Origin: Mucilaginibacter sp. dw_454
Lineage (GTDB): Bacteria > Bacteroidota > Bacteroidia > Sphingobacteriales > Sphingobacteriaceae
NCBI RefSeq assembly: GCF_018449775.1
Contig: NZ_JAAVVB010000002.1
Span: 1-64,000, forward strand
Reading direction: 5' to 3'
DNA: 64,000 bases
Numbering within the stretch: position 1 is the first letter of the stretch; each line of letters begins with the position of its first letter. Made by a program: the position numbers and the translations under genes. Of this stretch, positions 1 to 9,043 are shown piece by piece. The notes beneath the pieces were generated by a model. That model worked only from the letters and a program-made list of their open reading frames with translations, ran no database searches and had not been told where the DNA came from.

Positions 1-61
1 GGACTTTTTGAAGCTAATGAAAAATCAACTCTTTAAAGCTATCTTCAATAAACCTATTAAA

Positions 62-846
62 CAACCTTATGAAACCTGTCTTTTATTCCTTATCGCCACT
101 TTTCTACTATACTCGCGCGTTTAAAAGCCAAAAAATGGTACCCAACGACGGTAAGATTCAGTTGATGCCAAATACCATATAAAACGTGATAGCTTCGTTA
201 CTATAAAGGATACATTTTTCTGCGCAGGGTGTTTGACAGCGGGAAGCTTGTGCAACAAATATATATCGACACCAATCAAAATACACCCACTCGTAAATGG
301 ATTTGGGATTTAGATCATCAGGACTCTATTAATATAAAGAAATATCTCATCCATATAGCTAAAGGTAAACACCAACTGCAACACATCGAGCTACATAATT
401 TCCCAACACAATGGCGGCCTGTATATGAATTTAGGAGTGACTATTAGGTGTACAACCCTTCGGATGGCGGATACAAAAGTACAATGATAGTTACAGATTC
501 TTTAATGATACGTTATTACGGGTTTGATGGATATTATCCTATAGCTATAACATCATTTACCAAATGCCTTGATAATTCTGTTGTTATTAAATGTAAATAC
601 TACCCGGTTGCATAAGCGATGACCTTGAAAGAGGTAAATATATATGCGATACATAATCGTACAGGCTTGTCTATTTGGATTATGAACGACTCGCAATACG
701 GCCGAGATACCATGTTAATGGTGCCTAAACAAGGAGAGAATAGCTATAATGCTATTACTAATGCTTGTTTTGAAGTAAGAGATGATGAATATGACTTCTC
801 TGGAATAAATTTCAAAAAGCTACTTAGTAAATACCAGGAATACTAA
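62..846 (+). pseudogene. decayed gene, function unknown
   Basis: A single reading frame can be followed through most of this stretch but is broken. In frame 2 a hydrophobic, signal-peptide-like segment (LLFLIATFLLYSRV) is followed by stops at 122-124 and 152-154, then by coding-like sequence to about 225. A frameshift near 226-232 moves the reading to frame 1. Frame 1 continues to 846 with only two in-frame stops, TAG at 445-447 and TAA at 613-615. The pieces between the stops keep normal amino-acid composition (many Tyr, Asn, Asp). I read this as a recently decayed secreted or membrane-anchored protein, not three small genes. The family is not recognised. Confidence 0.55.
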
Positions 847-848
847 AC

Positions 849-884
849 AAAAAAAGCCCTTCGATAACTCGAAGGGCTTTTTTG
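849..884. terminator. bidirectional intrinsic terminator
   Basis: A perfect stem (AAAGCCCTTCG with CGAAGGGCTTT) with a short loop is flanked by an A run on the left and a T run on the right. It sits between the end of the decayed gene and the end of the lipoprotein gene on the other strand, so it can stop transcription from both sides. Confidence 0.85.
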
Positions 885-897
885 TTTTATGAATATC

Positions 898-1956
898 TTA
901 TTGATATTGAATATACATTGGGTAAGGCTTTTTCTTCAAAACCTCTTCAGGCGTCAACATATGATGTGGCGCTTTCTTGATATCGTTCTTATAAAATAAT
1001 TTAAAGCCGGTAAACTGTACAGGTTCGTTATGAACAAAATAGCGCCAGGTGCCTTCTTTCAAATCTGGTTCGCCCCATCCATCCATATCTATCACTAACT
1101 GAATTTCCGGATGTAATTTGATGTTCTGGTAATTGGTTAGCATCTTTTTCGTAAAGCGGTGAACAATCAGGATTTTTGGCGGCAGGTTGTATTTTTTAAC
1201 CAAACCAGCCAGATAACCTGATACATAGTTTACATCGGCGGCATCATAGGTGCCAATCTTTTTGCCTGGCAGGCTACCGTCTTTCATTGAAAATTCAGGA
1301 TCCATACCGAAATGCACTTGCGGCATAATCAGGTACTTTTCTAACAATGGCAACTCGGCATGAATATTACTCAAAGCAACTTGCACGTCTAAAAACACAA
1401 TTGCATGAGCCTTTTTGGCCAAGACCAATACACTGTCAATCTGTTTAAATGGCATACGGTTACGGTATTTACCGTCTTTGCCGGCATTGCCGCTAGCTAC
1501 TACTGCTATATAATGTAAAGCAGGTTGTACTGGTGTTTGCGGATCAGCTTTTTGCCAATTTTTTACTTCGCCTTTTAACTTAGCGAGCATTTCGTTTGGA
1601 GGCAATTCTCCCAAAATCCCCATCTTTTTAGCGTATAGGTTTCCGTAAAAAGCAACCACACGTTTAAACGGTAAAATAGCTCCCGGCAATGGGTATGGTG
1701 CATTTTTTACCGGCCATTTACCAGTTGTATCACCGTGTGCCATGCGCTTCATCAATGAATCATATAGCTTTTTATCTAACGGAGGATAAACTACTTTAGT
1801 GGTCGTATCGCCAGGTGCTGTTGCTGCATTTTCGCCGGCCGTTGCTGCGGTTTTTGCTGTAGCGGCGGCAGCTTTGGCTGCAGGTTTTTGCGTGCAGTTA
1901 GAGAACAACCCTAACGATGACAACATTAATAATGTAGATAAAAATATATTTTTCAT
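898..1956 (-). CDS. putative secreted lipoprotein, TIM-barrel-like
   Basis: A 352-residue protein. The N-terminus is a lipoprotein signal (hydrophobic core, then LFSNC at the lipobox), followed by an Ala/Thr-rich linker of about 35 residues. The rest alternates short hydrophobic strands ending in acidic or aromatic residues (VVAFYGN, IVFLDVQ, VHFGMDPEF, ILIVHRF, LVIDMDGWGEP), which suggests a glycoside-hydrolase-like (beta/alpha)8 fold. That is inference, and no catalytic pair is certain. It should be anchored to the periplasmic face of a membrane or exported to the surface. It stands alone, ends against a shared terminator, and is separated by about 120 bp from the methyltransferase gene upstream. 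Confidence 0.7.
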   Translation of the reverse strand: MKNIFLSTLLMLSSLGLFSNCTQKPAAKAAAATAKTAATAGENAATAPGDTTTKVVYPPLDKKLYDSLMKRMAHGDTTGKWPVKNAPYPLPGAILPFKRVVAFYGNLYAKKMGILGELPPNEMLAKLKGEVKNWQKADPQTPVQPALHYIAVVASGNAGKDGKYRNRMPFKQIDSVLVLAKKAHAIVFLDVQVALSNIHAELPLLEKYLIMPQVHFGMDPEFSMKDGSLPGKKIGTYDAADVNYVSGYLAGLVKKYNLPPKILIVHRFTKKMLTNYQNIKLHPEIQLVIDMDGWGEPDLKEGTWRYFVHNEPVQFTGFKLFYKNDIKKAPHHMLTPEEVLKKKPYPMYIQYQ

Positions 1957-2073
1957 TTATGATTTATTTGCTTGTTATTATAGCGTTGTGAAGTATCGGC
2001 CCGATGGTATTGTACCAAGTACAAAATAACGCGATTTAATTTAGTCGATGGGGTTAAATTATCCACAAAACAC

Positions 2074-2958
2074 CTATTTGTGTTTATAAAATTTGCCAAA
2101 CACGCCCAGTGGTAATTTGATGCCCGATGTGGCTTGCAAATACAACTCGCCAATCTCCAGATTTTGAACTTTGGGAAATGCGCCTTTTATTAAATTTTCG
2201 ACAATAACTGCCGAGAAACCAAGTGAATAAGTATTTAATATCAGGAAGTGTTCTTCGGGATCAAGTAGCTGTACTACGTCATGCATCATCTCGTTGATAT
2301 GATCTTCCAATTTCCATTTTTCGCCGTTAGGGCCATGGCCATAAGCCGGCGGGTCGAGGATAATACCGTTATATTTTTTGCCTCGTTTTAATTCGCGTTT
2401 TACAAATTTCAAAGCATCCTCAACTACCCAGCGAATATCTTTTAAACCCGATAATTCCTGGTTCTCATTTCCCCAGGTAACCACCTGGCGGATGGAATCT
2501 ACGTGTGTAGTATCAGCGCCGGCACCCCGGGCAATTAATGAAGCACCACCGGTATAGGCAAACAGGTTAAGAACCTTTGGATCGGGTGTTTTAAATTTTT
2601 TGATGTTTTGCGAAATATAATCCCAGTTTACAGCCTGCTCCGGAAAAATGCCCACGTGTTTGAAGGACGTTAGCGCTAATCTGAATTTTATGGCTGCCTC
2701 TGGATTTTTATATTCGACGTGCCAACGATCCGATGTCGATGGGCTTTTTTTAATCCACTCGCCCGAAGTTGCAGAACGACCTTTAAAGCGGATATGATGC
2801 AAACGCTGCCACTCAGTTTGGGGCAAAAGCTTATTCCAGACAGCTTGTGGCTCGGGGCGTATCAGTATTAAATTACCAAAACGCTCCAGCTTTTCAAAAT
2901 CGCCGCAGTCAATCAGTTCATAATCTTTCCAGTGAGTGGGAGTAAGCAGTTGGATCAT
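2074..2958 (-). CDS. class I SAM-dependent methyltransferase, RlmI/RlmK-like
   Basis: A 294-residue protein. The Rossmann methyltransferase core shows motif I as FAYTGG (residues 133-138), an acidic ribose-binding stretch at HVDS (about 152), and motif IV as DPPAYG (202-207). The N-terminal 120 residues contain a WHVEYKN/PEQAVNW region typical of the RlmI/RlmK class of large-subunit rRNA methyltransferases, but the PUA domain of E. coli RlmI is absent. The likely role is methylation of a nucleic-acid base in 23S rRNA; the exact base cannot be read from sequence. It is transcribed alone toward the lipoprotein gene. Confidence 0.85.
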   Translation of the reverse strand: MIQLLTPTHWKDYELIDCGDFEKLERFGNLILIRPEPQAVWNKLLPQTEWQRLHHIRFKGRSATSGEWIKKSPSTSDRWHVEYKNPEAAIKFRLALTSFKHVGIFPEQAVNWDYISQNIKKFKTPDPKVLNLFAYTGGASLIARGAGADTTHVDSIRQVVTWGNENQELSGLKDIRWVVEDALKFVKRELKRGKKYNGIILDPPAYGHGPNGEKWKLEDHINEMMHDVVQLLDPEEHFLILNTYSLGFSAVIVENLIKGAFPKVQNLEIGELYLQATSGIKLPLGVFGKFYKHK

Positions 2959-3154
2959 TGCCGTTTAGCAGTTAATAGATAATAATTTCGTGGCGCAAAT
3001 ATAGGCATTAAGGCCTACTTAATCGGCCTCGGGAGGGGGTATTTCTGAAAATGCTGAAAGCTAACTTGTAGTAACATGTTTGTTAGAATGAGCAAAAAAT
3101 TTCTGTGCCAATAAGATGATCTGTATTTTTAATCTCTATTAATACCCAACGCTC

Positions 3155-3973
3155 GTGAAAATTTTAAATACATCTTTCAAACTGCTTTTGCCGGCTTTAT
3201 TATTAACGGTTACAGCTAATGCACAGAAGCTGCCTAAAATACAAACCGCCAGTGTGCTTGCGCCTGCCAACACTAAAGTCGACGGCAAAACAACTGAATT
3301 TGGCAATAAATTCCAGGCTTTTAACCGCACTACCGAGGTATATTATACCCTATCAAACAGCGCGACTAAATTGTATCTAACCATACAATCAAATGAGCGC
3401 CGGATTGTAAAAAAAGTTATAGCAAATGGCATAACTTTAACTATCATGGCCGATCCGAAGCAAAGCAAAGATGGCTTAGCGGTTACTTTTCCTACCTATG
3501 GAAAATCTGAGCGGCCACCTTTTTATAATTTAAGAAACCCGTATTTGGAAGTAAAAGATACTACTGTTAATAACGCCATGGCCGACTCAGTTATGAATAC
3601 TTACAATACAGATCTGACGTCAAGATTGAAAATGATCGGGGTTATTGGCGATCCCAATGTACCAGACAGTACCCTGTCTGTTTTTAATACTGAAGGCTTT
3701 AAAGCCGCCGGGCGTTTTGATCATAAACTGGCCTTTACTTTTGAGTTGGCTATACCGCTTAGCTTAATAAAGTTTGCTGCAGATAAGCCTGGCTATTTTA
3801 AATACACTTTGCAGGTAAATGGCCCTCCGGGCGATGTGCAGACCGATGGTAACAATCAATTATATTATATAGCCGGCGACGGTAGCCGGGTAAATATAGG
3901 CTGGCCGGGTCCTGATAACCTTGGTTTTTCTAATCCGACGAGTTTTTCGGGCGAATATACGCTGGCCAAATAA
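3155..3973 (+). CDS. secreted protein, CBM9/DOMON-like, paralogue 1
   Basis: A 272-residue protein with a GTG start, a clear signal peptide ending at ANAQ, then LPKIQTASVLAPANTKVDG. The pattern 'V(K)xDGKxTEWxNxFQAxN', followed by strands such as YTLSNSATKLYLTIQS, resembles the carbohydrate-binding family 9-like beta-sandwich found in many Bacteroidota secreted proteins. It is the first of two tandem paralogues; the copy at 4080 is alignable over its full length. The GTG start is supported by the equivalent GTG codon directly after the ATG of the second copy. Probably periplasmic or extracellular. Ligand unknown. Confidence 0.75.
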   Translation: MKILNTSFKLLLPALLLTVTANAQKLPKIQTASVLAPANTKVDGKTTEFGNKFQAFNRTTEVYYTLSNSATKLYLTIQSNERRIVKKVIANGITLTIMADPKQSKDGLAVTFPTYGKSERPPFYNLRNPYLEVKDTTVNNAMADSVMNTYNTDLTSRLKMIGVIGDPNVPDSTLSVFNTEGFKAAGRFDHKLAFTFELAIPLSLIKFAADKPGYFKYTLQVNGPPGDVQTDGNNQLYYIAGDGSRVNIGWPGPDNLGFSNPTSFSGEYTLAK

Positions 3974-4079
3974 CCCGTAAACAATTTGCCCGGGGAGCAG
4001 GTTAAATTAATGTGCGATAAATATTTTGTTTATGCCAATGCTTTATGTGTAAATTTAGTTTAACCAATTATCCCTCCAA

Positions 4080-4904
4080 ATGGTGAAAATATCTAACTGT
4101 AAACTATTTAGTCTGCTGTTGCCTATGCTGCTTGTGTCTGCTTTTGTTAATGCTCAAAAGTTGCCGAATGTTCAAAAAGGCGGGTTACGTGCTCCTGCGA
4201 GCGTCAAAATAGATGGCAAAGCAACCGAGTGGAATAACGAATTCCAGGCCTATAATCACGCTATACAGGCATCGTACACTTTAAGTAACGATGATAATAA
4301 ATTATATCTTGTTGTTAGCACTAACCGCAAAGAGATCATCAACAAAATAATAAACGGAGGGGTATCGCTGGTTATTAATAAAACTAAAAAAACTGTTGTT
4401 GACGCACCTTCAATTACCTATCCGGCTTATAACGATGATGAAAAGGCTATAATCCCGTTGAATGCGATATTTGATATACAACCCGGCGCCCCGAATGCTG
4501 ATCATAAAATGGACTCGCTGGTAACCTCCAGCAATTCCACTTTAAATGATAAGACCAAATTTATACGCTTAAGCGGATTAAAAGAAGACGTAGACACACT
4601 AATATCGGTTTATAATAAAGACGGCATTAAAGCCACCAGTGCTTTTGATAACAACAAAACCTTTACGCTTGAAATGTCTGTCGACCTGAAACTGCTCGGG
4701 CTGTCTATAGACAACAAAACACCGTTTAATTACAATATAAGATTTAATGAAATTAAGCTGGACTATGTTCCGGGTGTTGACATTACCCGCAATACCGAAG
4801 GCGTAATTACCCAAATGAAAGTGAAAGATTTAAAACTCGCTAATTCTTACATCAGCGCCTTGTCTACTACCGATTGCTGGGGAACATACGTGCTGGCGAA
4901 GTAA
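4080..4904 (+). CDS. secreted protein, CBM9/DOMON-like, paralogue 2
   Basis: A 274-residue protein with a signal peptide ending at VNAQ. It shares with its upstream neighbour the QKLPN start of the mature chain, the VKIDGKATEWNNEFQAYN block, the ASYTLSNDDNKLYLVVST strand pair and the C-terminal TYVLAK end. The two genes are about 106 bp apart on the same strand and look like a tandem duplication that has diverged substantially. Predicted beta-sandwich domain, exported. The gene ends 3 bp before the end of the convergent ABC ATPase gene, with no obvious hairpin between them. Confidence 0.75.
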   Translation: MVKISNCKLFSLLLPMLLVSAFVNAQKLPNVQKGGLRAPASVKIDGKATEWNNEFQAYNHAIQASYTLSNDDNKLYLVVSTNRKEIINKIINGGVSLVINKTKKTVVDAPSITYPAYNDDEKAIIPLNAIFDIQPGAPNADHKMDSLVTSSNSTLNDKTKFIRLSGLKEDVDTLISVYNKDGIKATSAFDNNKTFTLEMSVDLKLLGLSIDNKTPFNYNIRFNEIKLDYVPGVDITRNTEGVITQMKVKDLKLANSYISALSTTDCWGTYVLAK

Positions 4905-4907
4905 GCT

Positions 4908-5660
4908 TTACAACTTAGCGCGCGCCGCCTGCATAAACTTGCTGGCGAACACGAAATCGTTTAACTCTTTATTGTCGGTTTTCGCAATGTCCTTGTTGCT
5001 GCCTTCCCACCATTTTTCGCCATTATGTAAAAAGATGATATGATCGCCTATGCCCATTACCGAGTTCATATCATGTGTAACCACTACGGTGGTCATGTTG
5101 TACTCGGTAGTTAATTCATTAATCAAATCATCAATTAAGATGGATGTTTTAGGGTCGAGGCCTGAGTTCGGCTCGTCCACAAACAAATATTTAGGCTGCA
5201 TAGAAATGGCGCGGGCAATACCTACACGCTTTTTCATACCGCCGGATAGTTCTGCCGGATAGAGTTTATTTTTGCCGGCAAGATTAACACGTTCCAGGCA
5301 AAAATTAGCACGTTCCAGTTTTTCGGCATTGGTTTGCTTTGTAAATAAATTAAGCGGGAACATAATGTTCTCCTCAACGGTCATAGAGTCAAACAAAGCC
5401 GAGTTTTGAAACAACATACCTATGTGCGTACGGATAGGCACGCGCTGCTCAAAACTCATTTCGGTAAAGTTCTCGTTAGCAAAGTAAACAGCGCCTTTGG
5501 TAGGTTCATGCAAACCTACTATGCATTTAAGCAAAGTGGTTTTGCCCGAGCCGGAACCACCTATGATGAGGTTGTTTTTACCCTGCTCGAAAGTTGCAGA
5601 AATGCCTTTCAATACATGGTTCTCGCCAAATGTTTTATGAATGTCCTTAACTTCGATCAT
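4908..5660 (-). CDS. mlaF: ABC transporter ATPase, MlaF-like
   Basis: About 250 residues. Starting at MIEVKDIHKTF gives an ATG that overlaps the permease stop as ATGA, so the two are translationally coupled; the longer reading from 5708 adds 16 unrelated residues. Walker A is GGSGSGKT, the signature is LSGGM, and Walker B is YLFVDEP with a switch His in VVVTHDM. The sequence resembles MlaF, the ATPase of the phospholipid transport system that works between inner and outer membrane. The partner permease is directly upstream. No MCE-domain (MlaD) gene lies beside the pair in this window, so the substrate-binding part must be encoded elsewhere if this is a Mla system. Confidence 0.88.
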   Translation of the reverse strand: MIEVKDIHKTFGENHVLKGISATFEQGKNNLIIGGSGSGKTTLLKCIVGLHEPTKGAVYFANENFTEMSFEQRVPIRTHIGMLFQNSALFDSMTVEENIMFPLNLFTKQTNAEKLERANFCLERVNLAGKNKLYPAELSGGMKKRVGIARAISMQPKYLFVDEPNSGLDPKTSILIDDLINELTTEYNMTTVVVTHDMNSVMGIGDHIIFLHNGEKWWEGSNKDIAKTDNKELNDFVFASKFMQAARAKL

Positions 5661-6388
5661 AGCATAATGCGGGTTATCACCAGATCGGCAAATAATATCA
5701 TAACACAACTGTAAACCACGCCGCGGGTTGATGACTGACCAACCTCAAGGGCACCGCCCGAAGTATAAAAACCCTGGTAGGCACAAATAGAAGCAATGAT
5801 AAATCCAAAAACTACCGCTTTAACTAAGGCTACTTGTACGGTTAGCGCATCAAAGCCATCACGCACACCTATCAGGTAATCATCTGGAGTAATGTCGCCA
5901 GATAAAACACAAGCTAAATAGCCGCCGCCAATACCTAAGCAGATGGACACTATAACCAACAAAGGCACCATAGTCATACTGGCAATGATTTTGGGCGATA
6001 TTAAATAGCCGGGTGCATTTACGCCCATAATCTCCAAAGCATCGATCTGCTCGGTTACGCGCATGGTACCAATTTGCGATGCAATGCTCGAGCCTACGCG
6101 GCCTGCTAATACCAGTGCGGAGATAGTAGGACTAAATTCAAGAATGGTAGAGTCGCGCGCAATTTTACCTGCGATACTTGCAGATACCAGTGGGCTGCTT
6201 AACTGGAATGCTACCTGTATAGTAGTAGCCGCGCCTATAAAAATAGATATGATAGCAATAATGCCTAACGAGCCTAGGCCAATAGAAACCATTTCGCGCA
6301 TAACCTCGGCCCAGTAAACACTAAATTTTTCGGGGCGACGGAAGCTTAATCGGAGTAAAAGAATGTATTTGCCTAAACTGTAAAACAT
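5657..6388 (-). CDS. mlaE: MlaE/YrbE-family ABC permease
   Basis: A 243-residue integral membrane protein of the MlaE (DUF140) family. It has an amphipathic N-terminus, then hydrophobic segments at about 40-65, 130-165 and 190-240. Conserved family stretches include LVLAGRVGSSIASQIGTMRVTEQIDALEIMG in positions about 91-121 and the GGYLACVL segment. It pairs with the ATPase encoded immediately downstream with a 4-bp overlap. Expected role: inner-membrane channel for lipid exchange with the outer membrane, supporting outer-membrane asymmetry. It probably starts the two-gene operon; no clear -7/-33 promoter was found upstream. Confidence 0.9.
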   Translation of the reverse strand: MFYSLGKYILLLRLSFRRPEKFSVYWAEVMREMVSIGLGSLGIIAIISIFIGAATTIQVAFQLSSPLVSASIAGKIARDSTILEFSPTISALVLAGRVGSSIASQIGTMRVTEQIDALEIMGVNAPGYLISPKIIASMTMVPLLVIVSICLGIGGGYLACVLSGDITPDDYLIGVRDGFDALTVQVALVKAVVFGFIIASICAYQGFYTSGGALEVGQSSTRGVVYSCVMILFADLVITRIML

Positions 6389-6463
6389 GCTATCATAAGT
6401 AAACCGGGTTAAAAATACACTTAAAGTAGTTATTTAACGTAATGAGCGATTAATTGTTTAAAG

Positions 6464-8170
6464 CTAATTGCCGTATGTGAAATTTATCGGTAAAGTATAA
6501 CTTACTCTAACAGCTACATTGTTCTTTTTACCGGGTAGCCAATTAGGCGATAATTTCATTACACGGATGGCTTCGTCAATATAGGCTTTTGGCGGCCCTG
6601 GTCGAGCCGCTATGCCTGATAAACTACCATCTTTTTCTATAACGAAATAAACAACTACTCTGGTTGAACCAGAACCATTGTTCGGAGCATTTAAATGCTT
6701 GCTTAAAAAACTTCCAAAAGCTTCCATACCGCCAGGAAATTGCGGCTGTTCGTCTATCTTTGAATATTCAAGTGGTTGATCTCCGAAATTGACATTGAAA
6801 ATTATCGGCATGGTGTAAGCTACTCTAACCGGCTTATTGTCTTTTAAGCCAGGTGCCCAGGCTGGCGATGTTTCTAACACACGTTCCGCCTCATTTTTTA
6901 ATGAAACACTGGGCCCAGACAACGCGTGTATCTTAGATAGTTGGCCGTCTTGCTCAACTACAAATTGAACATAAACTTTGCCTGACGTATAATTAGCCCT
7001 GTCAACTGCGGGATATTTGACATTGTCTGCTATAAACTTGCTGAATGTCTCTTGCCCATTAGCGAATACAGGGTCTATGTCTATGGTTCCGCTGGAATAT
7101 ATTTCGCCGGTTTTATCATATTCCCCATCCCGAACTTTGCGATTTAGATCTTCTGCGGGGTCTGTTACGTATACAATGCGTCTGCCGTTTGCAAGTGTAT
7201 CAAAATGTAAATTTAAAGAAACAGGCACCCGCAGCGGACTATTATTTGCTGCTAACCCGGGTTTCCAGAGAGCTGATAGTCCAATCAATCTGGCCGCCTC
7301 GTCGCCAAACTCCTTTGAGGTGGCTTGTGTTGCTTTTAAATGCGTTAACGCACCATTTTTTTCTACAATTAAACTTACCTGGGCTTCTCCTTGATCCCTG
7401 TTTTTTACCACCTCATCAGGATATATTATATTTTCTTGTAAATATTGATCAAGCTCAGATGCATCACCTTTGTATGACGGGTTTGTTTTAGGATTAAGTA
7501 TTAAAGAACCCGTTCTGTCATAAGTTGCGTAAGCGGTACTATCTTCATATGGTTTCCATTTGCCAAAAAGTTGTCCATCTTTAAGCGAAATTTGTCTTAA
7601 TGGTATTTTTAGATCGGCATCGTAATCAATCAACCTGCCGTTGCCGTTTTTAGCAAAAGCGACACCAGTTGAATCCCAACATTCTACATATTTAAAAGTA
7701 AACGAAACCCTATGCTTAACTAAATAGGTTTTGCCGTTGGGAAAATATTCAGTTTCATCATCACCCTCATAACCGTTTTTATAGATATTTGATTTTGACT
7801 TGTTGCCATTGCTGAAATATTCAATCACTTCGCCATTGACCTTTCCATTTTGATAAGACATTGTTCTCATGCGATTACCGTTAGGGTAATAAGAAATTGC
7901 CGGCCCTTCTAACGTTAAATTTAGCGAATGAGATGTAGAAAATGCGGTCAGCTTAATTTTACCGTCTTTATAATATTCAAAAACAGGGTAACGATTGTTA
8001 TCCTTTGCGCTTTTCGGCCATATCAATAATGAATACTCAGCACTATCCTTAACGGTAGCCCCGCCCTCGCCATTAAAATAATAAACAAGCGTATCAGATT
8101 TCGACTTCTGCGCGTCGGCATATTGGAACGCCATCAGCCCCAATAAAAAAACAGATAAGGTTTTGAACAT
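6464..8170 (-). CDS. secreted protein with MORN-like repeats and three TonB C-terminal domains
   Basis: A 568-residue protein. The signal peptide ends at YADAQ and there is no other membrane segment. Residues about 40-230 carry YwqK/MORN-like repeats (YYPNGN, YFSNGNKS, YFPNGKTY, and YxxDG variants). Three TonB C-terminal (energy-transducer) domains follow at roughly 250-325, 385-460 and 490-568, each with the pattern V-x(2)-V-x-KDG-x-L followed by a 'W-x-PG' turn. Canonical TonB has an N-terminal membrane helix, so this protein is unlikely to energise transport itself. It is more likely a periplasmic binding scaffold for TonB-dependent receptors or peptidoglycan. Single-gene unit. Confidence 0.8.
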   Translation of the reverse strand: MFKTLSVFLLGLMAFQYADAQKSKSDTLVYYFNGEGGATVKDSAEYSLLIWPKSAKDNNRYPVFEYYKDGKIKLTAFSTSHSLNLTLEGPAISYYPNGNRMRTMSYQNGKVNGEVIEYFSNGNKSKSNIYKNGYEGDDETEYFPNGKTYLVKHRVSFTFKYVECWDSTGVAFAKNGNGRLIDYDADLKIPLRQISLKDGQLFGKWKPYEDSTAYATYDRTGSLILNPKTNPSYKGDASELDQYLQENIIYPDEVVKNRDQGEAQVSLIVEKNGALTHLKATQATSKEFGDEAARLIGLSALWKPGLAANNSPLRVPVSLNLHFDTLANGRRIVYVTDPAEDLNRKVRDGEYDKTGEIYSSGTIDIDPVFANGQETFSKFIADNVKYPAVDRANYTSGKVYVQFVVEQDGQLSKIHALSGPSVSLKNEAERVLETSPAWAPGLKDNKPVRVAYTMPIIFNVNFGDQPLEYSKIDEQPQFPGGMEAFGSFLSKHLNAPNNGSGSTRVVVYFVIEKDGSLSGIAARPGPPKAYIDEAIRVMKLSPNWLPGKKNNVAVRVSYTLPINFTYGN

Positions 8171-8317
8171 AATATATTAAATACGCCTTTAATATAGCAG
8201 CAATTTTTCTTTTGATCAAGTAGTCTCAACCCCACCCAAATATTATTTCACCGACAATTATACCCCATTCCCCGAATAGTATAAACGCTATGTTTTAAAT
8301 ATATCTACTTTTATGAT

Positions 8318-9022
8318 ATGAAAAATGCATTAATAACCGGATCAACTAAAGGCATGGGCCGCGCAATAGCAATAGCATTTGCTAAAGAGGGCGTAAACCT
8401 GGCCATCAACTCGCGCAATGTTGATGACCTGGCCGCTTTTAAAACCGAGCTATTGCAGATTAACCCCAACATTAAAGTTTTTACCGCCGTTGCCGATGGC
8501 AGCAATCGCGAACAACTGTTACAGTTTGCAAACGGCACGCGAGAAAACTTGGGTCAGATCTCTATTATCGTCAATAACCTGGGTATGTATAAATATTCTA
8601 AAATATTGGCCGATGAGCAAGGATTGTTTGAACAGATGATCAATACCAACCTGATGCCTGCTTATGAGCTGTACCGCTTTTTCGGTGCAGACATGGTATC
8701 AGCACGTAGCGGTCATATCTTCAATATCTGCTCGGTAGCTTCTTTAAACCCGGTGGTTGAGGCAGGTATCTACAGTGTAACAAAGGCGGCGTTGCTAAGT
8801 CTCAACAACACCATGAGGCTGGAAATGCAGGAGCACGGCGTAAAAGTCACCGCGGTGATTCCCGGCTCGACATTAACAGACTCTTGGAAGGGCCAGGTGG
8901 TTGATAAAGACACCATGGTTTTACCAGAAGACATAGCATCGGCCATTGTAACTATTTATAAAATGAGTACAGGCGCCAATGTCGACCAAATAACTATAAA
9001 ACCCGTAGGCGGGCAACTATAA
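8318..9022 (+). CDS. SDR-family oxidoreductase
   Basis: A 234-residue short-chain dehydrogenase/reductase. The N-terminal cofactor motif is GSTKGMG, the NNLGMY strand matches the NNAG motif, and the catalytic triad residues are a Ser in CSVAS, then Tyr and Lys in YSVTK. The Arg in NSRN just after strand 2 hints at preference for NADP(H). Substrate unknown. It is followed 21 bp later by the PspC-domain gene on the same strand, so the two may be co-transcribed, but no functional link is evident. Confidence 0.9.
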   Translation: MKNALITGSTKGMGRAIAIAFAKEGVNLAINSRNVDDLAAFKTELLQINPNIKVFTAVADGSNREQLLQFANGTRENLGQISIIVNNLGMYKYSKILADEQGLFEQMINTNLMPAYELYRFFGADMVSARSGHIFNICSVASLNPVVEAGIYSVTKAALLSLNNTMRLEMQEHGVKVTAVIPGSTLTDSWKGQVVDKDTMVLPEDIASAIVTIYKMSTGANVDQITIKPVGGQL

Positions 9023-9043
9023 CCGATTTTAAAAATTACGATC

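Noticed and set aside
1799..2029. Ala/Val-rich + frame opposite the lipoprotein start
   Set aside because: It mirrors the Ala-rich linker of the lipoprotein on the other strand.
5406..5714. 102-residue + frame opposite the MlaF-like gene
   Set aside because: It lies opposite a clear ABC ATPase with all motifs and is a shadow frame.
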